Source of the DNA: 13-2-20CM-66-19 sp036273735 | GTDB lineage: Bacteria > Pseudomonadota > Gammaproteobacteria > Steroidobacterales > Steroidobacteraceae | DNA length: 64,000 nt | Direction: 5' to 3' | Assembly: GCA_036273735.1 (NCBI GenBank) | Contig: DASUHA010000109.1 | Span: forward strand, 1-64,000 | Part shown: piece by piece, positions 50,688-59,141 of the stretch | How positions within the stretch are numbered: position 1 is the stretch's first letter | Layout: every line of letters begins with the position of its first letter | Program-made: the position numbers and the translations under genes | Notes under the pieces: generated by a model | What the model was told of the DNA's origin: nothing | Seen by the model: only the letters and a program-made list of their open reading frames with translations | Database searches by the model: none

Positions 50688-53510
50688 ATGTCCATCCTCG
50701 ACTCCCCCGATCTCGTCCTCGTCGACGCATCGTCGTACCTCTATCGCGCCTTCCACGCGTTGCCGGGCCTGAGTACGACCCGCGGCGAGCCGACCGGCGC
50801 GGTCCTCGGCGTGCTGAACATGCTCGCCAAGTTCCTCAAGGAGTGTCGGGCGAAGCGCATCGCCCTGGTGTTCGATGCCCCCGGTAGGACCTTCCGCGAC
50901 GACCTCTTCGCGGAATACAAGGCCCACCGCACGCCGATGTCGAATGACCTGCGCTCGCAGGTCAACCCGCTCCTGGCCATCCTGAGGGCGCAGGGATTGC
51001 CTTTGCTGCGCATCGAAGGTGTCGAGGCGGATGACGTCATCGGCACGCTCGCTTGTCGGGCGGCGCGGGCCGGCCAGACCGTGCTCATCTCGACCGGCGA
51101 CAAGGACATGGCGCAACTCGTCGACGGCTCGATCACTCTCGTCAACACCATGAGCAATAGCGTGCTCGACCGCGCCGGCGTCAAAGCGAAGTTCGACGTC
51201 TTCCCGGAGCAGATCATCGACTACCTCGCGCTGGTGGGCGACACCTCCGACAACATACCGGGCATCGAGAAGGTCGGGCCCAAGACGGCCGCGAAACTTC
51301 TCAACCAGTACGGATCGCTCGACAATCTCATCCGCAACGTGGGAGAGGTCAGTGGCAAGGTTGGAGACAACCTGCGCGCCGGGCTCGAGACGCTCGAGCT
51401 GTCACGCAAGCTCGCGACCATTCACAGCGACCTCGAGCTGCCCGTCACGCTGGAAGAGCTGGTGCCGTCGCAGCCGGATACCGAGCAGCTGCGCGAGCTG
51501 TATACGAGGTACGAGCTGAGGAACTTTCTGCGCCAGCTCGACGGTGGCGCCGGCGAGCCGAGCGCCGAGGCAGCAGCGGGACGCGCTCAGCCGCAGTCTG
51601 CGAACACGCCCGCGCAGGCAGGCGGTACCCCGGTGGCTGCGGCAGCCGCGGCTGTCGGCTCGCCCCCCGGGGAAGCCGCTTCTCGTTCTCTGAGTGAATT
51701 CGTCAGAAATTACGAGACTCTGACTCGCTGGGAAGATCTCGAGCGATGGGTCGCAAAGCTGCGTGAGGCCGAGCTCATCGCGCTCGATGCAGAGACGACG
51801 AGTCTCGACTACATGCAGGCGCAGATCGTCGGACTTGCCTTCTGCATCGAGGCCGGTACGGCCGCCTATCTGCCGCTGAGTCACGACTATGCGGGCGCGC
51901 CGCCGCAACTCGACCGCTCGAGGGCGCTCGAGGCGCTGAAGCTGGTCCTCGAGGATCCGGAGAAGCCGAAAGTCGGCCATCACCTCAAGTACGACGCCCA
52001 CGTGCTGCAGAATCACGGCATCCGCCTGGCGGGTATGCGTTATGACACCATGCTCGAGTCCTATGTCTGGAATAGCGTCGGTACGCGGCATGACATGGAC
52101 GCGACGGCGCTCTGCTATCTCGGCCGGCGCACCACCACATACGCGGACGTGACCGGCAAGGGCGCGAAGCAGATCGCCTTCAGCCAGGTCCCAGTGGAGC
52201 GCGCCTCGGAGTATGCCGCCGAGGACGCCGACGTGACGCTCTGTCTGCATCGGGCACTCTGGCCGAAACTCGAGTCGATGCCGGCGCTGCAGCGGCTTTA
52301 CCAGGAGATCGAGCAGCCGCTCGTGCCCGTGCTTGCGCGCATGGAGCGCCAGGGCGTGCTCGTCGACCGCGATCTGCTGCGGGCGCAGAGCTCGAAGTTC
52401 GCCACGCAGTTGCAGGACCTGCTGCAGCAGGCGCGGCGGGAGGCCGGACACGACATCAACGTCGACTCGCCCAAGCAATTGCAGCAGGTGCTGTTCGAGA
52501 AATTGGGGCTGCCCGTGCTGCGCAAGACGCCGACCGGCCAACCCTCCACGGCAGAGGACGTGCTCGAGGAGCTCGCGGCTTCCTACGCATTGCCGCGGAT
52601 CGTGCTCGACTACCGCGCGCTCGCCAAGCTCAAATCGACCTATACCGACAAGCTGCCGGAGCTCATCAACCCCAAGACCGGTCGCATCCACACCTCCTAC
52701 CACCAGGCGGTGGCGCAGACCGGCCGGCTTTCCTCGACCGACCCCAACCTGCAGAACATCCCGATCCGGCGGGCGGAGGGCCGGCGGATCCGGCAGGCGT
52801 TCATCGCTCCCGCCGGCCACGTGTTGATGGCAGCTGACTACTCGCAGATCGAGCTGCGCATCATGGCGCACCTCTCGGGCGATGAAGGCCTGCTTGCCGC
52901 CTTTGCAGAGGATCGTGACGTGCATCAGGCGACCGCCGCGGAGGTGTTCGGCATGCCGCTCGCCGAGGTGACCGCGGACCAGCGGCGGGCGGCGAAGACC
53001 ATCAATTTCGGCCTCATCTACGGCATGTCGCCATTCGGGCTCGCGCGCCAGCTCGGCATCGAGCGCAGCGCGGCCGCAAGCTACGTGGAGCGTTACTTCC
53101 AACGCTACCCCGGGGTGCGGCGGTTCATGGACGAGACGCGCAAGCAGGCGCGGGAGTTGGGTTACGTGGAGACTGTCTACGGCCGGCGTCTGTACTTGCC
53201 GGACATTCGCTCCGGCAACGCCCAGACGCGGCAGTACGCGGAGCGGGCTGCGATCAATGCGCCCATGCAGGGCACGGCCGCCGACATCATCAAGCGTGCC
53301 ATGATCGCGGTCGATGCCTGGTGCGCGCGCGAAGACGTGCCGGCTCACCTCATCATGCAAGTCCACGACGAGCTCGTGCTCGAAGTACGCAGCGAAGCCG
53401 TCGAGGCCGTCGCTGCGGCGGTGCAGGAGAGAATGACCGCCGCAGCGGAGCTTCGCGTACCCTTACGGGTTGAGGTGGGGACCGGCGCCAACTGGGACGA
53501 GGCGCACTGA
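50688..53510 (+). CDS. polA: DNA polymerase I
   Basis: A 940-residue three-domain repair and Okazaki-fragment polymerase. The 5'-3' exonuclease (1 to about 285) has EGVEADDVIGTLA and STGDKDMAQLV. The proofreading 3'-5' exonuclease (about 340-520) keeps its first metal motif LDAETTSLD. The polymerase (about 540-940) has motif A AADYSQIELRIMAHLS, the O-helix RRAAKTINFGLIYGMSPFG and motif C VHDELVLEV. An alanine/proline/glycine-rich linker of about 50 residues separates the first two domains. Start ATG at 50688. Confidence 0.96.
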   Translation: MSILDSPDLVLVDASSYLYRAFHALPGLSTTRGEPTGAVLGVLNMLAKFLKECRAKRIALVFDAPGRTFRDDLFAEYKAHRTPMSNDLRSQVNPLLAILRAQGLPLLRIEGVEADDVIGTLACRAARAGQTVLISTGDKDMAQLVDGSITLVNTMSNSVLDRAGVKAKFDVFPEQIIDYLALVGDTSDNIPGIEKVGPKTAAKLLNQYGSLDNLIRNVGEVSGKVGDNLRAGLETLELSRKLATIHSDLELPVTLEELVPSQPDTEQLRELYTRYELRNFLRQLDGGAGEPSAEAAAGRAQPQSANTPAQAGGTPVAAAAAAVGSPPGEAASRSLSEFVRNYETLTRWEDLERWVAKLREAELIALDAETTSLDYMQAQIVGLAFCIEAGTAAYLPLSHDYAGAPPQLDRSRALEALKLVLEDPEKPKVGHHLKYDAHVLQNHGIRLAGMRYDTMLESYVWNSVGTRHDMDATALCYLGRRTTTYADVTGKGAKQIAFSQVPVERASEYAAEDADVTLCLHRALWPKLESMPALQRLYQEIEQPLVPVLARMERQGVLVDRDLLRAQSSKFATQLQDLLQQARREAGHDINVDSPKQLQQVLFEKLGLPVLRKTPTGQPSTAEDVLEELAASYALPRIVLDYRALAKLKSTYTDKLPELINPKTGRIHTSYHQAVAQTGRLSSTDPNLQNIPIRRAEGRRIRQAFIAPAGHVLMAADYSQIELRIMAHLSGDEGLLAAFAEDRDVHQATAAEVFGMPLAEVTADQRRAAKTINFGLIYGMSPFGLARQLGIERSAAASYVERYFQRYPGVRRFMDETRKQARELGYVETVYGRRLYLPDIRSGNAQTRQYAERAAINAPMQGTAADIIKRAMIAVDAWCAREDVPAHLIMQVHDELVLEVRSEAVEAVAAAVQERMTAAAELRVPLRVEVGTGANWDEAH

Positions 53511-53517
53511 CGCCGAG

Positions 53518-54276
53518 TCAGGGCGTGAGCGCCCCTGCCCGCGATTTCCTGCGGACTCCGAACGGCAACAGCATGGGCACACGGGCACGATAGGCACCGT
53601 ACTGCTCACCGTGGGCGTGCATCAGATCGCGCTCCTCGAGTGCGATGCCTATCAGGATGTATCCCGTGGTCGCGATCGAGAAGATGAGGTGCCCGACTGA
53701 CATACGCGGCGCTGCCCAGAAGGAAATCACGAAGCCGAGCATGATCGGGTGGCGCACGAGCTTGTAGAGCGCGCGCTGTGTGAACTTTGGCGGCGAGTAT
53801 TCGAGTCCGCGCAGCCGCAGGAAGACCTGGCGCAGCCCGAACAGGTCGAAGTGATTGACCATGAAGGTGGCGAGGAAAAGGATCACCCACCCGAGCCAGA
53901 AGAGGCCCCGGAGCAAGCCGGCGGCGATGGGCGAGCCGGATACATCCCATACCGTGGCCGGAATGGGCCGCCACTGCCAGCAGATCAGTCCCAGGAGCAG
54001 GCTCGACAGGAGCACGTAGGTGCTGCGCTCGACGGACCGGGGGACGATGCGGGTCCAGACTGCCTTGAATCCCGGGCGGGCCATGAGACTGTGCTGTATG
54101 GCGAAAGCGCCGAGCACCAGCAGGTCGATGATCAGCGCCTCGGTAAAGGGTGCGCTCGGACCGGAGTCGATCGTGCGGGGCACGTTGAGATTGCCCACGA
54201 ACGCGACCGCGTAGACGAATGAACATACAAAGGCGATGTAGGCGATGACGCCGTATAGGGCAGCAATGAGACCCAT
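53518..54276 (-). CDS. mddA: Methanethiol S-methyltransferase MddA-like membrane protein
   Basis: A 252-residue membrane methyltransferase of the NnrU/isoprenylcysteine methyltransferase superfamily with about six TM segments. Blocks FWLGWVILFLATFMVNHFDLFGLRQV, shown here by its core ATFMVNHFDLFGLRQV, and LVRHPIMLGFVISFWA are those of MddA. MddA uses S-adenosylmethionine to turn methanethiol into dimethyl sulfide. The terminal EERDLMHAHGEQYGAYRARVP block is the SAM-binding end. It converges on polA with 7 bases between stops. Related NnrU-like proteins are the alternative. Confidence 0.75.
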   Translation of the reverse strand: MGLIAALYGVIAYIAFVCSFVYAVAFVGNLNVPRTIDSGPSAPFTEALIIDLLVLGAFAIQHSLMARPGFKAVWTRIVPRSVERSTYVLLSSLLLGLICWQWRPIPATVWDVSGSPIAAGLLRGLFWLGWVILFLATFMVNHFDLFGLRQVFLRLRGLEYSPPKFTQRALYKLVRHPIMLGFVISFWAAPRMSVGHLIFSIATTGYILIGIALEERDLMHAHGEQYGAYRARVPMLLPFGVRRKSRAGALTP

Positions 54277-54689
54277 GGTGCACCTCGTTTATTCGGTTTT
54301 AGCCCAGGGGGATCCTCCTCCCTCCCGCCGCGCATCCGGGATTCCGATCTCGATGGCTGTTAGGAGCGCGATGCGCTCTATTGCCGCCGGCGCATTCCCC
54401 GAGGGGAGCGGGAAGAGCGCATTCTGCGCGCGTTGCAGGGTACAGGCCAGTGCTGATGGCGATGCGAGAGTGCCTTAGACTTAAGCTTAGCTGCCATCGC
54501 GATAGGCCTCGGGGAGAAGGGACTGACCACCAGCCTGGTGGCCCGTTTTGGATTCCCGGATTCGGGCGGATGGGCTCCGGGCGGAAGCGACGCCCCTACA
54601 CGCGGTTGGACTGCGTGCGCGCCCGACCGCCCAACAGTACGTTAGGCGCCCTCGGGGTCGTGGTTGATCTGATGTGCTAAAATAGACCG
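54277..54689. other. 413-base gap upstream of the acquired gene pair
   Basis: No coding region is convincing here. It holds a short hairpin with a T run (54527-54541, CCACCA/TGGTGG, then CCCGTTTT), which could be a terminator. It also holds GCCCAAC-AGTAC-GTTAGGC at 54629-54647, two 7-base motifs of the type seen at integron attC ends. A likely -10 region TGCTAAAAT (54675-54683) lies just before the next gene. The motif arrangement is too short to be a full attC site. Confidence 0.4.
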
Positions 54690-54890
54690 GTGGATAAGCG
54701 ACTTACGCGGTTCACCAGCCTGGACGCAATGAAGCGCGCGGAACGTGACGTTTGGCGGAAACTCTCGCCGACGGAGCGAATTCGTGCAGTCACGGAAATT
54801 ACGATGGCATTGTATGCGATGAAGGGATCGATGCCGGATGTTCCGAGACTTCAAAGAACTCTTATCCGCGTTAAACGCGCACCGTGTTAG
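54690..54890 (+). CDS. Small protein upstream of a nucleotidyltransferase (possible antitoxin-like partner)
   Basis: A 66-residue charged, helical protein (GTG start at 54690) beginning MDKRLTRFTSLDAMKRAERD, with a later DVPRLQRTL. Similar small proteins commonly precede genes for MNT-type nucleotidyltransferases. Base composition is lower in GC than the surroundings. It overlaps the next gene by 53 bases in another frame. Function is not known; an antitoxin-like role is only a possibility from gene order. Confidence 0.6.
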   Translation: MDKRLTRFTSLDAMKRAERDVWRKLSPTERIRAVTEITMALYAMKGSMPDVPRLQRTLIRVKRAPC

Positions 54891-55575
54891 ATATCTCATC
54901 GTCGGCGGATACGCGGTTTCGCTTCATGCCGAGCCGCGAGCGACGAAAGATCTTGATATCCTAATAGGCTCGACCGCAGAGAATAGTAAAGCCCTTTTTG
55001 CTGCTCTCAAGGAATTCGGCGCTCCCCTAGAGGGGATGAGCCATAAGGATTTCATGGAGCCTGGGAACTTCTTTCGTATGGGCACGCCGCCAGTCATGGT
55101 TGACATCATGCCCAGCATCAGCGGTGTTGATTTCGACCAAGCCTGGCAGCGTCGGGTCGAGTCTCCCGTGGATTCGGACCTGAACGTGTGGTTCATCTCG
55201 CGAGAGGATCTGCTTGCAGCGAAGCTTGCTGCTGGCCGACCGCAGGACCTTGCGGATGCATCGGCCCTGGCTGATGCGGCAGAGCAGCAACGGCAAGGCG
55301 CGGAAAGCGGGCCGCCGGTGTCCGATATGGATGAAGCCAGGAAGAACGCTGTCTCCAACTGGCTGGCGCATCGGGCGCAGGAGAGCACTGAACATGGTTC
55401 GCAGAGTATCGAGGAGAGGCGCGCCAAAGCGGTTGAGAATTGGAAGAACCTGCAAAAAAAGAAAGCTCGAGCCAGAGATGTGGGGATGGCGACTCGCCCC
55501 AAGAGCGAAGAACAGGGTAGGGAAGAGCAAGCAAAAGACGGCGGAAAAGGCATCGCCGAAGATCCGGACCTTTGA
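54838..55575 (+). CDS. MNT-type nucleotidyltransferase with a long charged C-terminal tail
   Basis: A 245-residue protein. Residues 1-145 are a minimal nucleotidyltransferase: GGYAVSLHAEPR (23-34), the metal pair D38/D40 in KDLDILIG, and the third acid D89 in VMVDIMP. Members of this fold include toxins/antitoxins and phage-defence AbiEii-like proteins. Residues 155-245 are a lysine/glutamate-rich tail with two copies of an AV-x-NW motif (171-175 and 199-202), like tails of conjugative relaxases. That tail is not usual in the family and may come from a gene fusion. Low GC and rare codons suggest transfer. Confidence 0.75.
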   Translation: MFRDFKELLSALNAHRVRYLIVGGYAVSLHAEPRATKDLDILIGSTAENSKALFAALKEFGAPLEGMSHKDFMEPGNFFRMGTPPVMVDIMPSISGVDFDQAWQRRVESPVDSDLNVWFISREDLLAAKLAAGRPQDLADASALADAAEQQRQGAESGPPVSDMDEARKNAVSNWLAHRAQESTEHGSQSIEERRAKAVENWKNLQKKKARARDVGMATRPKSEEQGREEQAKDGGKGIAEDPDL

Positions 55576-55691
55576 CCGGCTCTTGCGATATGGGGAACAG
55601 TCTTTAAACAAGACGCTACGGTTGTGCCCGTGATCTGCCAGCGGCCCCTGATCGTTCTAACCTGCAAGTTCCTTGCGAGGCGCAGGCGCTT

Positions 55692-56909
55692 CTAGTCTCC
55701 GTCTCGCGGTGGCATTGGCCGATCGCGGCCTTTCAAATTTGCTGCGACCCGGCGGTAAGCCTCACGGAAGGGGATGCCCTCGCTCACCACCAGTCTGTTG
55801 GCCTCCTCGGCCGCGTGGATCGCCGGGTCGAGGCGGATTCGGTCAGGACGGAAGCGCATCGCATCGAGGGCAGCCGGCAGAATATCGAGAGTCTGTTGTG
55901 CGAGATCGATGCCGCGGAAGAGGGGCGCTTTCAGAAGCTGTAGGTCACGTTGGTAACCGGATGGAAGCTTGGCGCAGAGGCCGAGCGCTTCCGTGAGGCA
56001 TGCCTGCGCAGTGGCGGAGCGCCCGCGGATGAGCTCGAAGACGTCCGGGTTACGCTTCTGCGGCATGATGGAGGAGCCGGTGGTGAAGGCTTCGGGCAGC
56101 TCGAGAAAGGCGAACTCTTGTGTGTAGAACAGGAGTACGTCGGCGGCGAGCCGGCCCAGGTCCTGCATGAGAAGGGCAATCTCGAACAGGAGGCTCGCCT
56201 CTGCCTTGCCGCGTGAGAGTTGCACCGCGGTGACCGGCTCCTGGACTTCGGCGAACCCGAGCTTCTGTTGAGTCGACCGGCGATCCAGCGGCAGCCCTGG
56301 GGTGCCGTACCCGGCCGCCGAGCCCAATGGCGATTTGCCGAGTCGGCGCTGAACCTGTCCCAACCCTTCGGCGTCATCCCGAATTTCCGCCGCGAAGCCG
56401 CCTGCCCAGAGCGGCACCGAGCTCGGCATCGCCTGCTGCATGTGGGTGTAGCCCGGGAGCGCCGTACTTTTCTCGCGTTGCCTCAGACGCTCGAGAGCTT
56501 CTGCGACTCGAAGCGCACCACCGCCCAACTCGCGAGCCGCATCCTGCAGATATAGACGGAGCGCCGTCAGCACCTGATCGTTGCGCGAGCGTCCCAAGTG
56601 GACGCGGCCTCCCGCAGCCCCGATCCGCTCTGTGAGCCGCCGCTCGAGGGCCGTCTGCCCATCCTCGTCCGCCAACTCGATGTGCCACTCCCCCCGCGCG
56701 TGCTCCTCGCAGAGAGCCGTGAGTCCGTGACGGATGGCTTCAAGGTCCGCCTCAGCGAGAAGCTTCTGCTCGTGCAGCATCTCTGCGTGAGCAATCGATG
56801 CCTGCACGTCGTAGCGTACGAGCCGCTGATCGAGCGCAAAGTCCTCCCCCGCCGTATATCGCAGCACGCGATCATCGAGAGGCGTCCCTTTGTCCCACAG
56901 ATGTGTCAT
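55692..56909 (-). CDS. argH: Argininosuccinate lyase
   Basis: The last arginine-pathway enzyme, splitting argininosuccinate to arginine and fumarate. It has 405 residues from the ATG at 56909 (MTHLWDKGTPLDD); the reading frame opens earlier at 56981 without a reasonable start. The superfamily signature is GSSIMPQKRNP, with HLGRSRNDQV and PGYTHMQQAMP upstream. It is shorter than the usual 460, missing part of the C-terminal domain, as in some other short-type ArgH proteins. Last gene of the arg operon, 111 bases after argB; that gap holds a perfect palindrome. Confidence 0.93.
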   Translation of the reverse strand: MTHLWDKGTPLDDRVLRYTAGEDFALDQRLVRYDVQASIAHAEMLHEQKLLAEADLEAIRHGLTALCEEHARGEWHIELADEDGQTALERRLTERIGAAGGRVHLGRSRNDQVLTALRLYLQDAARELGGGALRVAEALERLRQREKSTALPGYTHMQQAMPSSVPLWAGGFAAEIRDDAEGLGQVQRRLGKSPLGSAAGYGTPGLPLDRRSTQQKLGFAEVQEPVTAVQLSRGKAEASLLFEIALLMQDLGRLAADVLLFYTQEFAFLELPEAFTTGSSIMPQKRNPDVFELIRGRSATAQACLTEALGLCAKLPSGYQRDLQLLKAPLFRGIDLAQQTLDILPAALDAMRFRPDRIRLDPAIHAAEEANRLVVSEGIPFREAYRRVAANLKGRDRPMPPRDGD

Positions 56910-56963
56910 GACAGGCTCCCGGGCCGGCTCAGAGCGGGCGTGTTTTCGCATCCCGCAGCGACT

Positions 56964-56989
56964 TCGGTGCAATGTACCCATTGCACCGA
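56964..56989. repeat. Perfect 11-bp palindrome between argB and argH
   Basis: TCGGTGCAATG (56964-56974) and its exact complement (56979-56989) flank a TACC loop. It has the dyad shape of an operator (TGCAAT-N6-ATTGCA at the centre), slightly like an ARG box but more GC-rich. As RNA it would form a stable hairpin before argH. No T tract follows, so it is not a simple terminator. Confidence 0.6.
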
Positions 56990-57020
56990 GCCGATGGCTG
57001 GGACAGGAATTGCATCCTCG

Positions 57021-57962
57021 TCATGAGCTCTGCGACCCCTGCTGCTCGGCGGGCGTCAGCGCATTGATGTCCGCGACGATGAGCGTCCCGGTCCCCTCAT
57101 TCGTAAACACCTCGCCGAGAATCCCTTCCGGCGCCTGGTAAGACACCACGTGCACCCGCCGCACGCCGCCGCGGATCGCCTCCTCGATGGCCTTGGCCTT
57201 CGGCAGCATGCCGTCGGCAATTTGCCCCTCATCGCGCAGCCGCTTCAGGCCCCGCAGGTCCAAGTAGGAAATGAGCGAGCCCTGGTCCGTCACGCTGCCG
57301 AGTATCCCCGGCGCTCCCGTGCAGAGGATCAGCTTCTCCGCGCCAAGTGCGGCGCCGAGAGCCGCCGCAACGGTGTCTGCATTGATATTGAGGAGCACCC
57401 CGTTGTCATCGGCCGAGAGCGGGCTCATCACGGGCATGAGTCCATTGTCGAGGAGCTTGCGTACCGCGTTCGGGTCGACCGCGTCGATGTCGCCGACGAA
57501 GCCGTAGTCCACCATCTCGCCGCTCGAATCGAGCTTCACCGGCGGCCGCTTGTGCGCCCGCACGAGGCCCGCATCCACCCCGCTGATCCCCACGGCCTCG
57601 ATGTTGAGATCGCGGCAGATGGCGAGAATGCGCGTGTTGATGAGCCCGTTGAGCACCATCGCCGTCACATCGATGGATTTCTGGTCCGTGACCCGCCGGC
57701 CCTCCACCATGCGCGTCGGCACGCCGAGCGCGGCCGACAGCTCCGTGAGCTGCGGGCCGCCGCCGTGTACGAACACCACGCGGACCCCGAAATAGTGCAG
57801 GATCGCGATCTGCTCGATGAGGACCCGCGTGGAGTCGACGTCGGCGAACACCCCGCCGCCGGCCTTGATGACGAAGGTCTTGCCCTTGTACATGCGGATG
57901 TACGGGGCGGCGTTCTTGAGCGCCCGGATCGCCAGGGCCTGATCGCCAGCATGCATGATCAT
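57021..57962 (-). CDS. argB: N-acylglutamate kinase
   Basis: Amino-acid kinase phosphorylating N-acetyl- (or N-succinyl-) glutamate, step two of arginine synthesis. Family blocks are FVIKAGGGV, VFVHGGGPQLTELS, NINADTVAAALGAALGAEKL and GGVRRVHVV. At 313 residues it is a stand-alone kinase: the fused acetyltransferase domain seen in Xanthomonas argA/B is absent. It lies 12 bases after the carbamoyltransferase gene. Which N-acyl group it uses depends on the pathway type discussed for that gene. Confidence 0.93.
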   Translation of the reverse strand: MIMHAGDQALAIRALKNAAPYIRMYKGKTFVIKAGGGVFADVDSTRVLIEQIAILHYFGVRVVFVHGGGPQLTELSAALGVPTRMVEGRRVTDQKSIDVTAMVLNGLINTRILAICRDLNIEAVGISGVDAGLVRAHKRPPVKLDSSGEMVDYGFVGDIDAVDPNAVRKLLDNGLMPVMSPLSADDNGVLLNINADTVAAALGAALGAEKLILCTGAPGILGSVTDQGSLISYLDLRGLKRLRDEGQIADGMLPKAKAIEEAIRGGVRRVHVVSYQAPEGILGEVFTNEGTGTLIVADINALTPAEQQGSQSS

Positions 57963-57974
57963 TCGGTATTTCCC

Positions 57975-58976
57975 TCAGAGGCTTTTCAACATGCGATAGA
58001 GGACCGCCATCTGTGCTGGGAGGCGGTTGTAGGCTTCCCGCTGCACGATGCTGCGGGGGCTGTCGAGCACTTCATCGGCGACGGCAACGTTGCGCCGCAC
58101 GGGCAGGCAGTGCATCAGGTGGCAATCCGCGGCAGCGTTCGTGAACCAGTCACCACGCACGCACCAACGCTTCAGCTCGCTGCGCAGTCGCGCATCCGCC
58201 GCCATATCTCCGTAGCAGGAGGTCGCGCCCCACTCCTTCGCATAGATGATGTGCGCGCCGGGCAGGGCCTCGGAAGGGTCGGAGGTCTCGCGCACGGAGC
58301 CGCCTGAGAGATCGGCAGCACGTCGCGCCTTCTCCATGATCTCTCGCGGCAGCGCGAAACCTTCGGGCCGCAGCACGATGACTTCCATGCCGCGCATGGC
58401 TGCCATGTGGGCCGCGGTTGCCGGCACGGCAAGCGGCAGGGCGCGCGGATGATACGCCCAGGACAGGACGAAGCGGCCGTTGCGCGGCACTCCGAGATCA
58501 TCCATGGTCTTCCAGTCAGCGAGCGCCTGACAGGGATGGCTGATCGCCGACTCCAGGTTGATCAGCGGCTTCTCGACGAGGCTCGCCATCGCGCTGAACG
58601 CCGTCTCCGCAAGGTCCGCGGCGAGATCCTTGCCGTCCGCGAACGCGCGCAGTCCCAGAGCGTCGCAGTACGAGGCGAGCACCGGAATCCCCTCGCGGAC
58701 ATGCTCTGCCGCCGCCCCGCTCATGACGGCACCGAGCCGCGTCTCGAGCTGCCAGGTGCCTTGTCCCGGGGTGATCACGAACGAGCTGCCGCCGAGCCGC
58801 GCCATGCCAGCCTGGAAGGAAGCCAGCGTGCGCAGCGACGGGTTGAGGAAAAGGAGCCCCAGTATCCGGCCGGCGAGCGCATGCGGCTCCGGGCGAGTCT
58901 CGAGGCGGCGCGCCAGCTCGAGCAGCGCCAACACCTCCTCGCGCTCGAGGTCGGCGAGATCGAGAAAGCGCTTCAT
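57975..58976 (-). CDS. argF': N-acylornithine carbamoyltransferase (acetyl- or succinyl-ornithine type)
   Basis: A 333-residue transcarbamylase that carbamoylates an N-acylated ornithine rather than ornithine. The carbamoyl-phosphate motif is NPSLRT (45-50), HPCQ is at 147-150, and MHCLPVRRN is near the end. The GTWQLETRLGAVMSG loop is that of the acyl-ornithine enzymes of Xanthomonas and Bacteroides. The position equal to Xanthomonas Glu92 (acetyl-specific) and Bacteroides Pro90 (succinyl-specific) is Ala90 here, which leans to N-succinylornithine. ATG at 58976; 58988 is an alternative. Confidence 0.85.
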   Translation of the reverse strand: MKRFLDLADLEREEVLALLELARRLETRPEPHALAGRILGLLFLNPSLRTLASFQAGMARLGGSSFVITPGQGTWQLETRLGAVMSGAAAEHVREGIPVLASYCDALGLRAFADGKDLAADLAETAFSAMASLVEKPLINLESAISHPCQALADWKTMDDLGVPRNGRFVLSWAYHPRALPLAVPATAAHMAAMRGMEVIVLRPEGFALPREIMEKARRAADLSGGSVRETSDPSEALPGAHIIYAKEWGATSCYGDMAADARLRSELKRWCVRGDWFTNAAADCHLMHCLPVRRNVAVADEVLDSPRSIVQREAYNRLPAQMAVLYRMLKSL

Positions 58977-59072
58977 GCAAGTTCCCATCGACTCACGTCG
59001 ACCCCGACGCCATCAAGCGGCACGACTTTGCGTCCAGGCCTAGGGATGTGCCCCGCCGCCGCAGGTGGCGGA

Positions 59073-59140
59073 GCCTCGGGCAAAAAACCGCGCTTTTTGC
59101 CTGAGGCGCGCTGGGCCGGGCAGGAGCCCGGATCCAGCGC
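59073..59140 (-). repeat. Two long hairpins between argD and the carbamoyltransferase gene
   Basis: Directly after the argD stop come two adjoining stems. Hairpin A (59108-59140) pairs GCGCTGG with CCAGCGC outside and CCGGGC with GCCCGG inside. Hairpin B (59073-59107) has 14-base arms (59073-59086 and 59094-59107, one mismatch) whose inner ends are A/T tracts. Together they fill most of the 165-base gap, the largest in the operon. They may stabilise, process or attenuate the arg message; a plain terminator is less likely because no T run follows. Confidence 0.55.
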
Positions 59141-59141
59141 T

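Noticed and set aside
51402..53366. 654-codon open frame antisense to polA
   Set aside because: It lies entirely opposite the conserved polA polymerase and exonuclease domains and shows no domain of its own.
54629..54647. Complete integron attC site
   Set aside because: The two end motifs are only 5 bases apart, without the L boxes and variable stem; kept as a weak lead, not as a feature.
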